Both the position numbers and the translations under genes were made by a program. Positions 49,857-64,000 of a stretch of DNA of 64,000 bases are shown piece by piece. The notes beneath the pieces were generated by a model. That model was not told the origin of the DNA. It saw nothing but the letters and a program-made list of their open reading frames with translations, and did not search any database. This stretch comes from Acanthornis magna (lineage: Eukaryota; Chordata; Aves; Passeriformes; Acanthizidae), in the NCBI GenBank assembly GCA_036785705.1, contig JAWUZG010000051.1:13916501-13980500 (forward strand). The letters run 5' to 3'. Each line of letters opens with the position of its first letter. The stretch's first letter is position 1.

Positions 49857-50306
49857 TTTGCTTTTTCTGTTTTTCATTTATTGTTCAGTACGGGACACAG
49901 GTGAGGTAAGACATCTCACAAGGGTCTAAGCTGACAAGCTCCTTGCTGATGGAGCTGCAGGATGCAAGAGACTGTGGTTCCTTTTACTTCCCACAGCACC
50001 AACGGCCCCCGCTCCCTGCAGGGCCTGCAGGGAATGGGAGAGATACTGGCCAGGTGGGCTGTGGGGTCATAACAGGCCAACAGGAAACTGAGGGTTCAAC
50101 TCAGAGAGGAGACTGTCACGACTCTGCCAAGACAGGCTCCTACTAACAGGACTTTAACATGGTGAGGGTGGTTAGCAGAACAACTAGAACAATGACTGTG
50201 GAAGGGGAAAGCCTCGGGGGAGGCCTCCGTACTGAAACGTGTGCAACAAAAGGTCCCTTCTTGCTTCCATTTCTTAACCACAAGGGACAGCTCCTCATGG
50301 GGTGCT
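49857..50306 (-). other. TPI1: TPI1 3' untranslated region
   Basis: About 450 bases from the TGA stop to just past the AATAAA at 49877-49882. Confidence 0.7.
49877..49882 (-). terminator. TPI1: TPI1 poly(A) signal AATAAA
   Basis: Canonical AATAAA on the minus strand, about 425 bases past the stop. Confidence 0.75.
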
Positions 50307-52786
<2,480 letters not shown>

Positions 52787-52796
52787 TCAGACGGGA

Positions 52797-53315
52797 GCCA
52801 GGAAGGTATTTCGTCTTTTATTTTGTCCCTCGTGTATTTTGGCATGTCAAGGGCACACAAGGGGAAGCGCTGCTCGTGGCCCGCCTTGCTGCCTGCCCCA
52901 CGCCCCCACCTGACAGGGCGGGCAGAAGGAACCCCCCCATTCACAAGCCACACGTACACACAAGCCCCCTCCTCTCCTTCCGGACAGCGAGGAGGTGGCA
53001 TCATCCCACCAAGCAGCGAAGCACTAGGGCTGTGTGTCACGGGGGTGGGGACAGTGAGGACATTTCCTATAGAAAGAGATATTCCCAACCCCCCGAATCC
53101 CCTTCACTCATGTCCATGGGGGCTCCAGCCCCCAGTTGATTAGTCAGTGAACTCTTGTCTCCCCCTGTGTCTCCACAGAGAGGCCGTGAAGGGACAACTG
53201 GGGAAAGGGGAGCAGGGAAGAGAAGGACCCTGCTCCCACCCTCACTGCCCCCACCCCTTTCCCCCCCCACACCTTCAGCCCACTCTCCCCCCACCACACA
53301 CAGCAAGAGGATGTT
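52797..53315 (-). other. USP5: USP5 3' untranslated region
   Basis: About 520 bases from the TAG stop to just past the AATAAA signal at 52816-52821. It is C/A-rich on the plus strand, with a stretch of CCCCACC repeats near 53240-53300. Confidence 0.75.
52816..52821 (-). terminator. USP5: USP5 poly(A) signal AATAAA
   Basis: Canonical AATAAA on the minus strand in an A-rich context, about 130 bases upstream of the TPI1 TATA box. Confidence 0.8.
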
Positions 53316-56300
53316 CTAGCTGGGAATCCGCTGATAGAAGTAGATGTAGCCCAGGTCCTTGGGGGGCTTCTCAGAAGCACAGACTTTCTGGTCGTTGTAG
53401 ATCACCCACCTGCAACAGGCACAAGAGGAGCTCAGGAATGCCATTCTGTGGTTAAGACACAACTCGATTCCACTCACCTGCTCTCAGCCCCAACCCCCCA
53501 AGAGCTATGAAGAAACAGGGGAGGATGGGGATTTAAAACAGTTCCTCAGAATTCCCTTACACTGTGGAAATCCTTACCTGCCATCTTTCTTGATGTGACA
53601 AACGTAATGTCCACACATAGTTGAAGTGCCCATGTGGCTGATGAAGGCAAACAGCTGATATTCTTGAAAGGAGGGAACAGAGGATTGTCAGGGAAAGAGG
53701 AAAGATATCTTACTCCCTTAACACCCTGTGCAAGGCGCTCTCTAGAGAAGGATCCCTGAAGGAGCTTTGCCGGGTACTAATTTAAAACTGGATCCCCATC
53801 AAGTGTGACTGTGAGGTTAAGACTGTGTCTTAAGGCCAAACATAGAGGGAAATGGGAGATCATAGCTTCCATTTAGCCTTCTCTCTTCCAACTTTTTATT
53901 TGGGCCATGGGTGCTGGATGGGTAAGGCAGGGATTCCCCATCCCTATGGCACCCAGCAGCCGAGCACTAGTGGCACGAATTGTGTGCACAGACTGGAAAT
54001 GGTTTTTCAGTGGGAACCAAAAGAGCAAAAAAGCCTCCCAGAACCACTGGATAAAAACACCACAGCCCTTCCTGCCTTTCACTTGAAGGCATTTCCCCTG
54101 TCTCTCTCTTATTGGATTCCAGGTAATCCTCACCCAGCCTGAAGGCTCTAGACTACTTTGCCATGCCTGCCTTCTTCCTCCCTGCTTCCACCTCTACAAC
54201 CTGACCAGCTCTGTGATAGTTGCTGCTAAACAACCTGCAGTACTGCATGGATCAGGAATGACTAAGTCATGTTGAGTTTGCACCCCAAAATCCACATTCC
54301 TGTGGCTTGGAACTCACTTCCAGGCCCATCGCGCACTTTAGGACCCACAGGGACGGATTCAGAGATGGACTCGGCTGCCGAGCGCCCCTCTGAGATATCC
54401 ATAGCAGCTTCTGCATCGAGGTCATCAATGTGACTAAAGATCCAATCCACAGCACGCTCCAGACTGTTGTTCTGGAAGGAAGAAATGACAGTGAACTTTG
54501 GAATCCCTATTACTGAGAAAATCCTTGCATTCTGATGCCACCCATGCTCTTACCGTGGCTCTAAGCGCTTTCATAGCCTGGTCCCGGGAGAATCCCATGG
54601 AGACAATGGTGGCCACACTATCTTCTGAAGGAGGGTCTGGGCAGGCAATAGTTGACCCTGGTCCACTGGATCCAGGGAGAACTAACGGGTTAGCAAAGTC
54701 TGCAGCAGGAAACAGAACACAGCTCAGAGTAGTTAGATCTCTCCAAGAGGGTACAGTCCAAGTCCAAACTACTCCAGTTTTCCACTGTGGTAGCAGGACA
54801 GAAGCACAACGGCCCAGAAGCATTAAGCTTCACCACAGTCATGTGGCCTCATACCTGGATCGTCCATATGTGACATGACCCAGTTCATGGCCGCCTCAAC
54901 CCCACTATTCCCTGTGTAATACACAGCTTTGCGGCAGGCATCCATGGGAAAGCCCATCTCCACTAGCTGGATAATCACCGACTCATCCAGCATGGGTGCT
55001 GTGGGAAGACAGAAGTTAGAGCCACCCACTCCCACCCATCCCTGCCGGCTCCATTTTGTCTAGTGTCACACAGCCTCCAAAGCCACCACTTTGTGGCTTT
55101 ATTTCACACCAAGTTCCATCTCGCTGCTTTTCTCAACCACCTTTCTTCTTCAGAAGAGCAGTCTTACTCACACAGGCAAAGAACAAAATTATGCAACCCA
55201 TGAATTTGGGAGCACTGGCTCTTCCCTAGGGTCCAAACCCAACCTCCCACTGCGGTTTGTGAAAATTAAATACCCCTAACCAATTAAATCCTGTACAAAT
55301 TCCAGCCCTGCCTCCTCTAAATGCACCGGACATGCCACTCCCCCCCCCCCATCCTGCACAGAGCAGGAATCAACAAACCCCCTTGCATAACACCCTTGCA
55401 TACCAGGCATGCAAGGGAGGCAGCTGGCCATCGCTGACAAAAGGACAGGGAAAGTCTGAGCAAGTGGGAAACTGCTAGCATGGGACACAAGGCAGGGAGA
55501 GCAAGGAAATGAGTCAGGCATCAGGAAGAGAGGAGGAGAATCACTAACATGTCGGAGAGGAGAAGTGAGGGGAGCAGAAGGAGTCGTCGTCCTCGTTGCC
55601 ATAGAACCCCAGGCTACCTTTGGGCTCATCTGGTGTCACCAGTGGGGGTGCGATGTCTGGCATTTCTTCTTCTCCATCCTGCAGCCCCGTTCCCTGCAGT
55701 GCAGAGATATCCAGCTCCTCTGGCATTTCAATGGAAACATCTGCAAGATATGGTCTTGCTCAGCCCTCCATAGAGGGGCAGAAACAAAGGACTTGGCTGG
55801 GAGATCTGGAAGGGTAAGTCCCTGGGGATGCCTGCAGCAACTTTTGGGATAGTTGCTTTCCTCTTGGCAGTAATGACCACAATATCCAGTCACATTCCCA
55901 GTCACACACACTCTGTACTTCTCATCCTCCTTACCAAGCTTTTTGGGCACCCAGTCCAGACCGAAAGTGAACTTCTTAATCTGGATGACCAGATAATCTG
56001 GGAAAGAGGCGAACCGTGTAGTTCTGAAAGAGAAACATCGTATTTTTAAATACCTTGTCAGCAATAATTGAGGGTGTGCAGCTGATTCAAGAAACCAGTG
56101 AGTAGAGTAGAGCCATGTCCTGGGCAGGGTGGGGGGACACACCTATCTGTGCAGCTCTCCTATGCTGAGCTTAAAGCTCCTCAAACATGGAACCATTTCT
56201 AAAGCAAGAAGCCCTGACAATGAAATGGGATGCAAATTTTGGGATGAGTAAAAATAATACACATTCTCTACCTTTCAAGCCTGCATTTTACAAGCCTGGT

Positions 56301-59300
56301 TAGATTTTGTTTAATTAAAGTATAACCTTAAGAAATGTAGAGGAAATAACATCTTTTATTAGACCAACAGGTGCACCTGAAGCAACTGACAAGCTTTCAA
56401 GCACAGGAGCCCTTTTTTGGATATGAAACAGCAGCAATGAATTTTAAGTTAACTGAATTTGATTAAACATTATTTAGTTAGACAATCTGAGAGAGAAAGT
56501 GTCTGGAATCTATGAAACGGGGAAGTTTGTGAGGAGAGAAGCACCTATAAGTGAGACAGATACTCAATACCAGGTGATAATTGCAACATACTCTAGAACT
56601 AAATTAAGCAACGAAAGTTTAATACAACTTGGTAAAAATTAAAACAAAATGTTACTTTTCAATGCAATCCTTTTGTTTATAGTATTGCTTAATAATGGAA
56701 TATTTGTTAAAAAACCACTTCCAGCTCTTTGAGGACTTTCATTGCAAAAGAACACTCAGTAGCATCACAGCAGAAAGCTGCTTACAGTTGTAATCTTCTC
56801 ACTGCAACTTTGCACTATCTTGACATGCTACAGGCAGTGAGAAAAATTAAAGCTGTTTTTAAAACCTTGCTACTAGCATTTAAGTTAGCATTCTTTAAAA
56901 AAAACTCAGGCATCTGTTACACTCAGTGTCCTGCTCAAATCTTAACAGTTAAAGCTTAAAGAAATTTTAGACACAGTGCAAGATCAGAATCATCAGTCAG
57001 TACTGATTTCAACACTAGGTTTTATATTTCCAGTAAAAGCTACTAGTTTTCTGGAATATCACTGTATTTTCATAGCCCCTCAGCAACTGAAATTTGATGG
57101 TTAGGACTTCACTAGCACTGCTGTTCTGCCCACTGAGGGTAACCACTCCAGCCCTGATGGACTGGTCCCCTCTCTGCTTCAATGTTTTATGGGCCCAGGG
57201 TGTGGAGGACTACAAAGCTTCAGTAATGCTTCTTCCCCCTAAGCCACCACAGAAAGTTTCCAACGGTGCAGCTATGGCCACTTCATCACAGCCTAGCAGA
57301 CACATACTTACTTGAGAGCCACAGACTTGGCCTGCAAGGCTGTGCTCCAGAAATCATCCACCTGCTCTGGAGCTCCATAGGCCTCTAGGCAGGAGCTGAA
57401 AGGCACCTTGGCTCGCACCAGCTCAGGCAGCGGCTGCTTCTCCTCCTCCGCCTGTCTCTTCTTCTCCTCATATTCCAGGAGTTCATCTAGAGAATAAAGC
57501 AGAGGAGTCATGGACCACCTCTAGGTACCTACAAAGCAGCTGGTGTAAGCTACACCCAGAGGCAGAACAGGCCTATAGATACACGCTGTTGAGAACGGAG
57601 CACAACTTCCAGAGCACTGTTCTGCTACTGCAGTCACTCCTGTTTTGCTGCTGAATCACAGCCCAGCTTGTGGTATCCGAGGGAAAGGCTCTACAGGGAC
57701 ATCACCATGTCACATCACCTCTGAAGATATCAGCCCGATCCCACAAAAGCAGGTGAAGGATCTGGCCTCAGAAGTGGCAAAGAAGTCCCTTTCTCATTTA
57801 AGGAGTTCTGTAAGAATAGTACAATATACAAACAGCTACTGTTCTGGCCTTGGCACATTACTGACCTTTGTTGAGTGCAGCATCCATGGGCACAGGCAGC
57901 TGCATAATATAGTCCACGCGCTGGGTATATTTCACCTTTTCTGTGGCCAGGCACTTCAGCTTCTCCTCCACCAGAAAACGGAAGACCTCATTAGGGTTCT
58001 CCGAGCTGCGGCAGTTCCTCTAAAGAAGGAGAGATTAGAAGGACAGGTGTAACATCAGAATGGCAGAAAAAAATGGTCTGCAGTAACAGTGATGCCACAC
58101 AGGACATGGCTGAAAAGTATTCCCTTCTGTACCCAATCCCCTGGAAAAGACAGTAATGAGGAAACTAAAGCCAGCTTCTCTACTCCAGGAAGCCATGGCA
58201 TTCCTGCTCCTAAAGAAGAAAATTTGCATATACAGTTGTGCTGCTCCCAAAGATTTCTCCAAGGAATCAGCCCTGAAAACATGGCCAAGCACCTCTCCTT
58301 CTCTGCTCTGGTAGGTGCTAGCTGGCCCATTTCCCTGTGTTCTCTCCCTCTCTCTGCTCCAATTGCCAACTTCTCACCTGCACTCCTCACCCCTTGCTGT
58401 GGGAAGAAAACCAAGCTGGACTTTTCCATGATTCAACAGATAGACTCAATCATTACCTCCACCATGTTGATGAAGTGCAGAAAGAATTCCTGGGCATCCT
58501 GCTGTCGGTTAGTGGAAAATTCTGGGTGCCCCTTTCCAATGAGGGACTTAAACATGCGTGGAGCAATGCCATTTTGCATACCCTGCAAATAACAATGTGG
58601 AAGAGGAAGGTGGTCAAAATTTGCCAAATATGTGTCCTGGCATGTAGCACTCTACTCTTAGTCCTGTTTTTCCTCAGGTGACAGGCCTTGGAACAAGCCC
58701 CAGAACATGCCATCAGAAACGGTTCTGCCTCCTGTGTCATGTCACACACACACAATACCTCATGCAACACACACATCAAAAGGATGCCGAATCCAAGCTT
58801 CACCTTCTGATCAGGCTGCTGCTCCCCATCTGCAGAAGCTGGCCTTGAATACTCCCCAGAAAGCAGTCCATGGCCCAGTTTGGCTCTGGAATGACAGAAG
58901 CCACTCTTAGTATCAATGTTTCTTCAATCTCACACGCTCCAGGAGCCAGATCAACCCATCCAGCTTTAACACTGCCATGGGCTGTCTAGTCTCATAGATA
59001 ACAGCTTTCTCTGCTGCATCAGACAAGATCATCTTATTATGGTCTGCTCTCTTGCCCCAGGAGACATCACTGACTTCAAAGCGGCCAGGACTTTTGGGTG
59101 CCAACCTCAGCCACTGCTTGCACACTGAGTAGAACATGAAGGAACAGCTGGTGCTGAGGCACAAAGCAGCTGCGCAAGAGCCAAGCTGAGCTGCAGCCTG
59201 ACATGGGGAATGGAGCAGTGTCTGACTGTGCAGGAGACAACAGGGCACAGAGAAATTGTCTGAGCCAGAAATAGCACTGCTGTGAGCAGACTGATCACGT

Positions 59301-62300
59301 TTTCCCAGAGGAAAGATTGATTGCATGAGGCACTTAATGGACAACAGTATGAGTTCAGCGATTTCCTCCTATGCCCACACTCTCCTGCGATTCCATTTCA
59401 CTTCAGTCCTTCCCCACCATTATGGCCATTTGTCTGGAACCAAACCTTACCAATTCCTCCCTTTGCCCAGGCAATAATCTTTCTGGCTGCCTCACCTTAA
59501 TCCCATCTCAGTGAACACCTCAATCCAGGCTGCCCAAATTTAGAATCCTCTGTACCACTGAACCCCCCTTCCACAAATGCTACCTTCCACTCCTCCACCC
59601 CAAACTTCCACATGCTGCTTTCTTGTTTGACAGCAGCTGTAACACAGATTTCATGTTTTTAAAATACAAACCCCTCCCAAATCTTGTGTTCCTCCTTCTG
59701 CATTTTCTCCTGCACAGTACCTCTTGAGAGAAGCGTCTTTAAGCATACATAAATTATCTACTGAAAATAAAGCTGCCTAAATCTACGTATCCCCTTGCTC
59801 TTTGCCTCCCTCCATTGCAGACAGCAAGCCTCTTTTTGCTGTTACACAGACGGAAGCTGCCGCCCAGAAATCCCCCCAGCTTAACAGGCATAATGCACAT
59901 AATACATTTCACAGCCTTTCATGCACAGTGGGTGCACTCTGTCCTCTCCACCTAGGGCATTCAGCTGAACTTTCTTGGCTTAGATCCTTATTGATCACTG
60001 AGATCAGTGTCTCTGGCGACAGGCATGGAAAGAGGGGCAAGGCTTGAGGAAGAACCCTGGAGCACAGCAGCACAGAGGGGATGCATCCAGGCAGCCTCAG
60101 CCTTCCTTCTCTCACCAAAACTCTACGTACACTTGTGTGCTGAAGTCCTGGGTGGGGTCCGAAGGTGCACTTTGGAATATCTTCTCCAACTTTTCCACAT
60201 ACCTGCAGAGCAAAACAGAGCAATCTAAGGGACATGCAGGTTTATCTAGCAAAAATGCAGTTCTGAGCATGATCACTGCAACAGAAGCTCCCAGCTCTAG
60301 GAGACCTTTGTACTGATCCCAGACTAATGGAAAGGAGTGACTAAGCTCACTTACTTTCTCTGGAAGTCTGGGATACTGAACAGCACCTGCATCACAGAAT
60401 TGAGGTAGCAACTGTTGCCCAGGTTACGGATACCAGTGTACCCAGGCCCATAGAGGGGCTTGAGTTGAACGCCAGACTCCTGAATGAGCTCCCACTCCCC
60501 AATGCGCTGGTTCATGTCTATTTCCAGTTCTGTCATTGTCTTGTCTGTCTGTAGAGGGAAAGAACAGGAAAAATCCTCAAAGAAGACTCAAGGAAACATC
60601 AGAGGTGTGAAAAGTGCAATGCTGTAGAGAAACAGAGTCAAATCCATTCTGTTTTATTGTATAAGCAGAGGAGAAAGAAACAAGAATTGTTTCCATATAT
60701 ATGAATACCTGGGACAGAAAGTGGAAGGAAAAGAAATATGGGAGAAATTGGAACCATTCACTATAAAGAGGCATGGAAACCACACAATAAAAAAAAAAGC
60801 TCAGGACCTGGGAGCCTCCCTGCTCACAGTACTGACACATAACTCCAAGGAAATAAACCTGAGGGACATGAAAGAAAGGCAAAAAAGGCAATCACAGAAG
60901 AGAGGCAGATGAGACAACTCTCTGTGTGACAAAAATCCCAGGGTTTCTCGACCAGGAATGGTTCTGCATAGCCACAGAAAGCTGGAATCCAGCTAAAACA
61001 CCTCAGAGTTGCTTCCCTCTTGCTCTGGTCCTATGGAGGCCACCACTTCCTCCTCACCTTCTGCATCTTGAGCATGTCAATCCCAAAGTGTGCCAGGTGT
61101 TCTGCCAGGTTGGGATCCAACACCATGTCGTCCTCGTCGTAGGAGTAGACATCTATGCAGGAAAACAGAAAAAATATAAACTTATAATGACCTGTGATCT
61201 CAAATTCACAGCTGGATGAAGAGAGTGCTCAGAACTGGGAGTTTTGACAAACGGAGCAGTTGGGGTTTCTGCCCTTTCTCAGCAGAATAACACGACAGAC
61301 AGAATATTGAGATTCCTCCAAAACATGTGACAAGACAACTTTGTTGCCTAACAGGGTACAGAAGTACACTTATGCCTGCAGTAAGGAAAGTGGGTTACTG
61401 TGCCATATACTCTCTGCTCAGGATTTGGACAAACAATTCTTTGATAAACACCCCATAACAGAAAATCAAATGGCAACCTGAATAACTATTCTAAAACCTT
61501 CCAATTATAAGGGAGGGGCGGAGTTCTTTGCCTCACACAAGAAGCAGGTCAGAGTGGGAAAGTTCACAATGGGATGACACTGTGTTCCAGGTCACAAGAT
61601 GGCCAGCACCACCCTGATAGCTGGAGATCTACATCAGCCTGAGTGGTGCCCAGCATCCCTAACCCTGGGAGGATCCCCCTTCTCACCAGCCCCATCAGGC
61701 GTAATTGTTCCCAGTTTCACAGCCAGCGGGTAGCCGGTTTCTCGGTAGTGCTCGACTGCATGATTGTTGCCACCGCTGCCATCAAAGTAGCGCCGACCGC
61801 AGAGGATGGCTCCGTCAGTCATGTTCAGCCACAGGTTCTCCTTCATGTCACACTTGCTGCACTTCCAGCCACTATTGACAAGGAATAGAGGAAAAGAGGT
61901 CAGAGTGAAAACCTCTGGGTTCTACCTTCCAAGCCCTCTCCATTACTGCCCACTGCAGTATCCACAGTATAAGTGATCTCATTCCTTTTTTTACTACAAA
62001 ACACAGGGCATCCTGAAATACCTTAGTGTGCCATCTCCCCTGAATTTACTATGACAAGGCACACTCAGAGACTCACAGAAGAAGTCTCATCTGCTGCTGC
62101 AGTCCAGCACAGAAGGGCCTGGGACACAGAGTGACACAGCTGGTTCCAGTACTATGCTCACCACGGTGGGATGCGGACATCGTTCTGAAGTTGGTGCAGG
62201 GAAAAAGCGTGTTTGGAAACACGGCGAACCTCCCCATCCCAAGCCTGCACCTCCTGCTTCCGTGAGGCTGAGTCTGCTGTCAGGATGGCCTCAATCGCAC

Positions 62301-62696
62301 TGGCAATCTGGAATTAGGACAGCAGGAAAAAGCATGAAGGGCTGCCCTACCATGGTAAGGGCACAAGAAGCACTTTTGGGAGCCTCAGTCACACACAAGC
62401 CAGGACTCTGTAATATATAGTACTGTGTAAGTGCAGAACAATTCTGCTGACTGCCAACTGAGACTTCACAGCAGCTCTGCAGGATCCCTTTTACGGGGCA
62501 GTTTCCTTCTCTGTAATGGTACATTTTCGCAACAGTAAACACAGCCCTCCACCCAAACATACCCTGTCTTTGACCATGTCTGGTAGTCCCTCCAGCCCAT
62601 CACGTGGAATATCCAAATGGTCTGGGAAAATTACTATTTTTACATCTTCATCATATTCAAACTTTTCTTCTGTAATGTCAAATCCACCTTCTACAC
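53316..62696 (-). CDS. USP5: Ubiquitin carboxyl-terminal hydrolase 5, 3' 17 coding exons (partial)
   Basis: Exons in transcript order: 62563-62696, 62162-62307, 61687-61871, 61058-61152, 60355-60548, 60131-60202, 58804-58885, 58457-58582, 57866-58019, 57312-57486, 55935-56023, 55549-55740, 54855-54998, 54554-54699, 54318-54471, 53578-53662, 53316-53409. They give 754 residues plus TAG; roughly the first 103 (by human, 858 total) lie past 64000. USP5 (isopeptidase T) disassembles unanchored polyubiquitin. Domains in order: end of the cryptic N-terminal zinc-finger region (VEGGFD), ZnF-UBP ([17 protein letters not shown]...CGRRYFDG...[17 protein letters not shown]), Cys box [10 protein letters not shown] (nucleophile Cys, exon 60355-60548), [17 protein letters not shown]1 ([20 protein letters not shown]), UBA2 ([20 protein letters not shown]), His box [12 protein letters not shown]-terminus [10 protein letters not shown]. 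There is no break in frame. Confidence 0.97.
56024..57311 (-). other. USP5: USP5 intron, AT-rich
   Basis: A 1.3 kb intron noticeably richer in A/T than its neighbours (56240-57060). No repeat family or RNA gene was recognised. Confidence 0.75.
58886..60130 (-). other. USP5: USP5 intron
   Basis: A 1.2 kb intron between the exon ending STQ (donor GTACGT at 60130) and the [12 protein letters not shown] exon (acceptor ATTCCAG). The Val codon is split across this junction. Nothing else was recognised. Confidence 0.8.
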
Positions 62697-64000
62697 CTAC
62701 AAGAGGAAAAAACATAGTGGTAACAGGTGAAACCAAAGAGCTTGAAAAGCTGCTTTCCCCAGAGCTTACATGAAATAAGGCACCATGACTAAGACAAAGA
62801 CCTAAATCAGTGATCCACGATCTTACTTCCACTTCTGGATCCCAGAGTTTCAGCTGGCAGTGTGGACTTCACAGGAACACTATAAGGCTAGTGACAATAG
62901 GTTTATTTTTCTCAGCTTGTTTTACAGATGCTTAAAAAGAATCTCCAGACCCTGACTACAATAGGAAGAAAACCAAACCTGCTCTAGAGACATGGGTCAG
63001 AACAGAGCCAAGGTAAAGCACTGGTGTTCATCCTTCACCAGAATACTCAAGACAATGAATGGAGATGTGCATGAAGAGATCATCTTGTGAAGGTCAGGGC
63101 AAAGGTCAGGGCTACCAGCATCTTTAAGAAGCCTGCCTCTCTTTCTTGCCTTTTCCAGAAAGGATCGTTTAAGAGTCCTGCACTCAAGCAAGAAAAAACC
63201 AGGAGCTCCTCTGGAACCAGAATATCCAGAATTGCAGAAAGAGTCTCAGCAAAAGTATAGTGATAGTAGTTTCTATGCCCACCTAGCTGTGCTCTCCAGA
63301 GGTTGCAACAGAAATGCAAGATCCACACATAAAAGGTTATTTGCCAGTTGTAAGGAGTCATCATGGATGCTCACCAAAACATCTGCAGTTTCTGCAGATT
63401 CTCTCATCTACAGTCTTTGAATTATGGAGGTACTTAGAGGAAAACCTTGGCCTTCCCTGTTCTCCAGGCATTCACATCCTACATTCCAAAAGGAAACAGG
63501 GAGATGACGTGACTTACTAGCAGCCTAAACCCCTTGTGTTTTTAAAATTAATTTCCTTTATTTCCGGAAAAATTGCATGCTGTAACTGCAATAATCTCTG
63601 CAACAAATATCTGAACATCTGCAGCTGCAAGAAATCTCTGAAGGGAATAAAAGCTTTTGCTGTTCAGTGCTTCTGCATCAAGAATCCTGTGTGCTACACA
63701 GCTCTGATAACCACCACTGCATTTCATTAAAACATTATTATCAAAAATAACCAGTCTCATGGTATGTCCTGCAAGGCCCTCCTTAGATAACTACAATTTT
63801 CACACTATGCACAAACTGCTGTGTATGAATACAATGATTTTAGAAAACCGTCACCAGCATCATGCAACAACACACCTAGATAATCCTCTTCTGTGCCTCT
63901 TCAGCACAGCCCAGAAATTTCCTGTCTCCACTTCACAGAGTAAAGCAATACACAATCCCCCAGGGCATTACACAATTCCTGAACCCTAAACAAACTAAAC
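62697..64000 (-). other. USP5: USP5 intron upstream of the first visible coding exon
   Basis: The acceptor CCTCTTGTAG ends at 62697. I searched the minus strand up to 64000 for the preceding USP5 segment (GGLYICMNTFLGFGKQ... region) and did not see it, so the earlier exons are outside the window. The AT-rich 3' part shows no recognised repeat. Confidence 0.75.

Noticed and set aside
53316..62696. USP13 instead of USP5
   Set aside because: The order next to TPI1 and the C-terminal sequence fit USP5; USP13 lies elsewhere in vertebrate genomes.

Overview
The window is nuclear DNA from a vertebrate, most likely a bird. Five intron-containing, same-strand (minus) genes match the conserved block on human 12p13 in content and order: USP5, TPI1, LRRC23, ENO2, ATN1. 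The interspersed repeats are CR1 non-LTR retrotransposon fragments of avian type. The TPI1 product (248 codons, ending in ...NAKH) and the ENO2 product look avian. No bacterial, viral, plasmid or CRISPR feature was seen.

Layout from low to high coordinate, all genes on the minus strand. 1-410: a CpG-rich stretch, probably the promoter of the next same-strand gene beyond the window edge (C12orf57 is expected from human gene order). 1245-24650: ATN1, with nine coding exons between 1628 and 9483, a 15 kb first intron holding most of the CR1 copies, and a CpG-island promoter at about 23.6-25.7 kb. 25.7-30.9 kb: intergenic, with a small unassigned CpG-rich promoter-like element at 29.58-29.81 kb. 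30.88-40.45 kb: ENO2 (434 codons, complete). 40.60-46.6 kb: LRRC23 (317 codons, complete). 46.7-49.86 kb: intergenic, with no SPSB2. 49.86-52.65 kb: TPI1 (complete, with a TATA box). 52.8-62.7 kb and beyond: USP5, whose last 17 coding exons are present and whose first exons lie past position 64000.

Exon boundaries were worked out by hand from GT/AG sites. The total coding length and phase close exactly for every gene, with no frameshift or internal stop. TPI1 and ENO2 are glycolytic enzymes (ENO2 is the neuronal isoform), USP5 recycles unanchored polyubiquitin, LRRC23 is a motile-cilia radial-spoke protein and ATN1 is a nuclear co-repressor. They form a syntenic block, not a functional operon.

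The points most worth checking are: ATN1 has two very long pure polyserine tracts while the region of the human polyglutamine tract is almost glutamine-free; sequence just upstream of the ATN1 start is in frame and resembles the paralogue RERE; RFX X-box-like palindromes occur at the LRRC23 promoter and in the ATN1 CpG island; there is an unassigned promoter-like island between ENO2 and ATN1; and two gene pairs are spaced only about 150 bp apart, tail to head.
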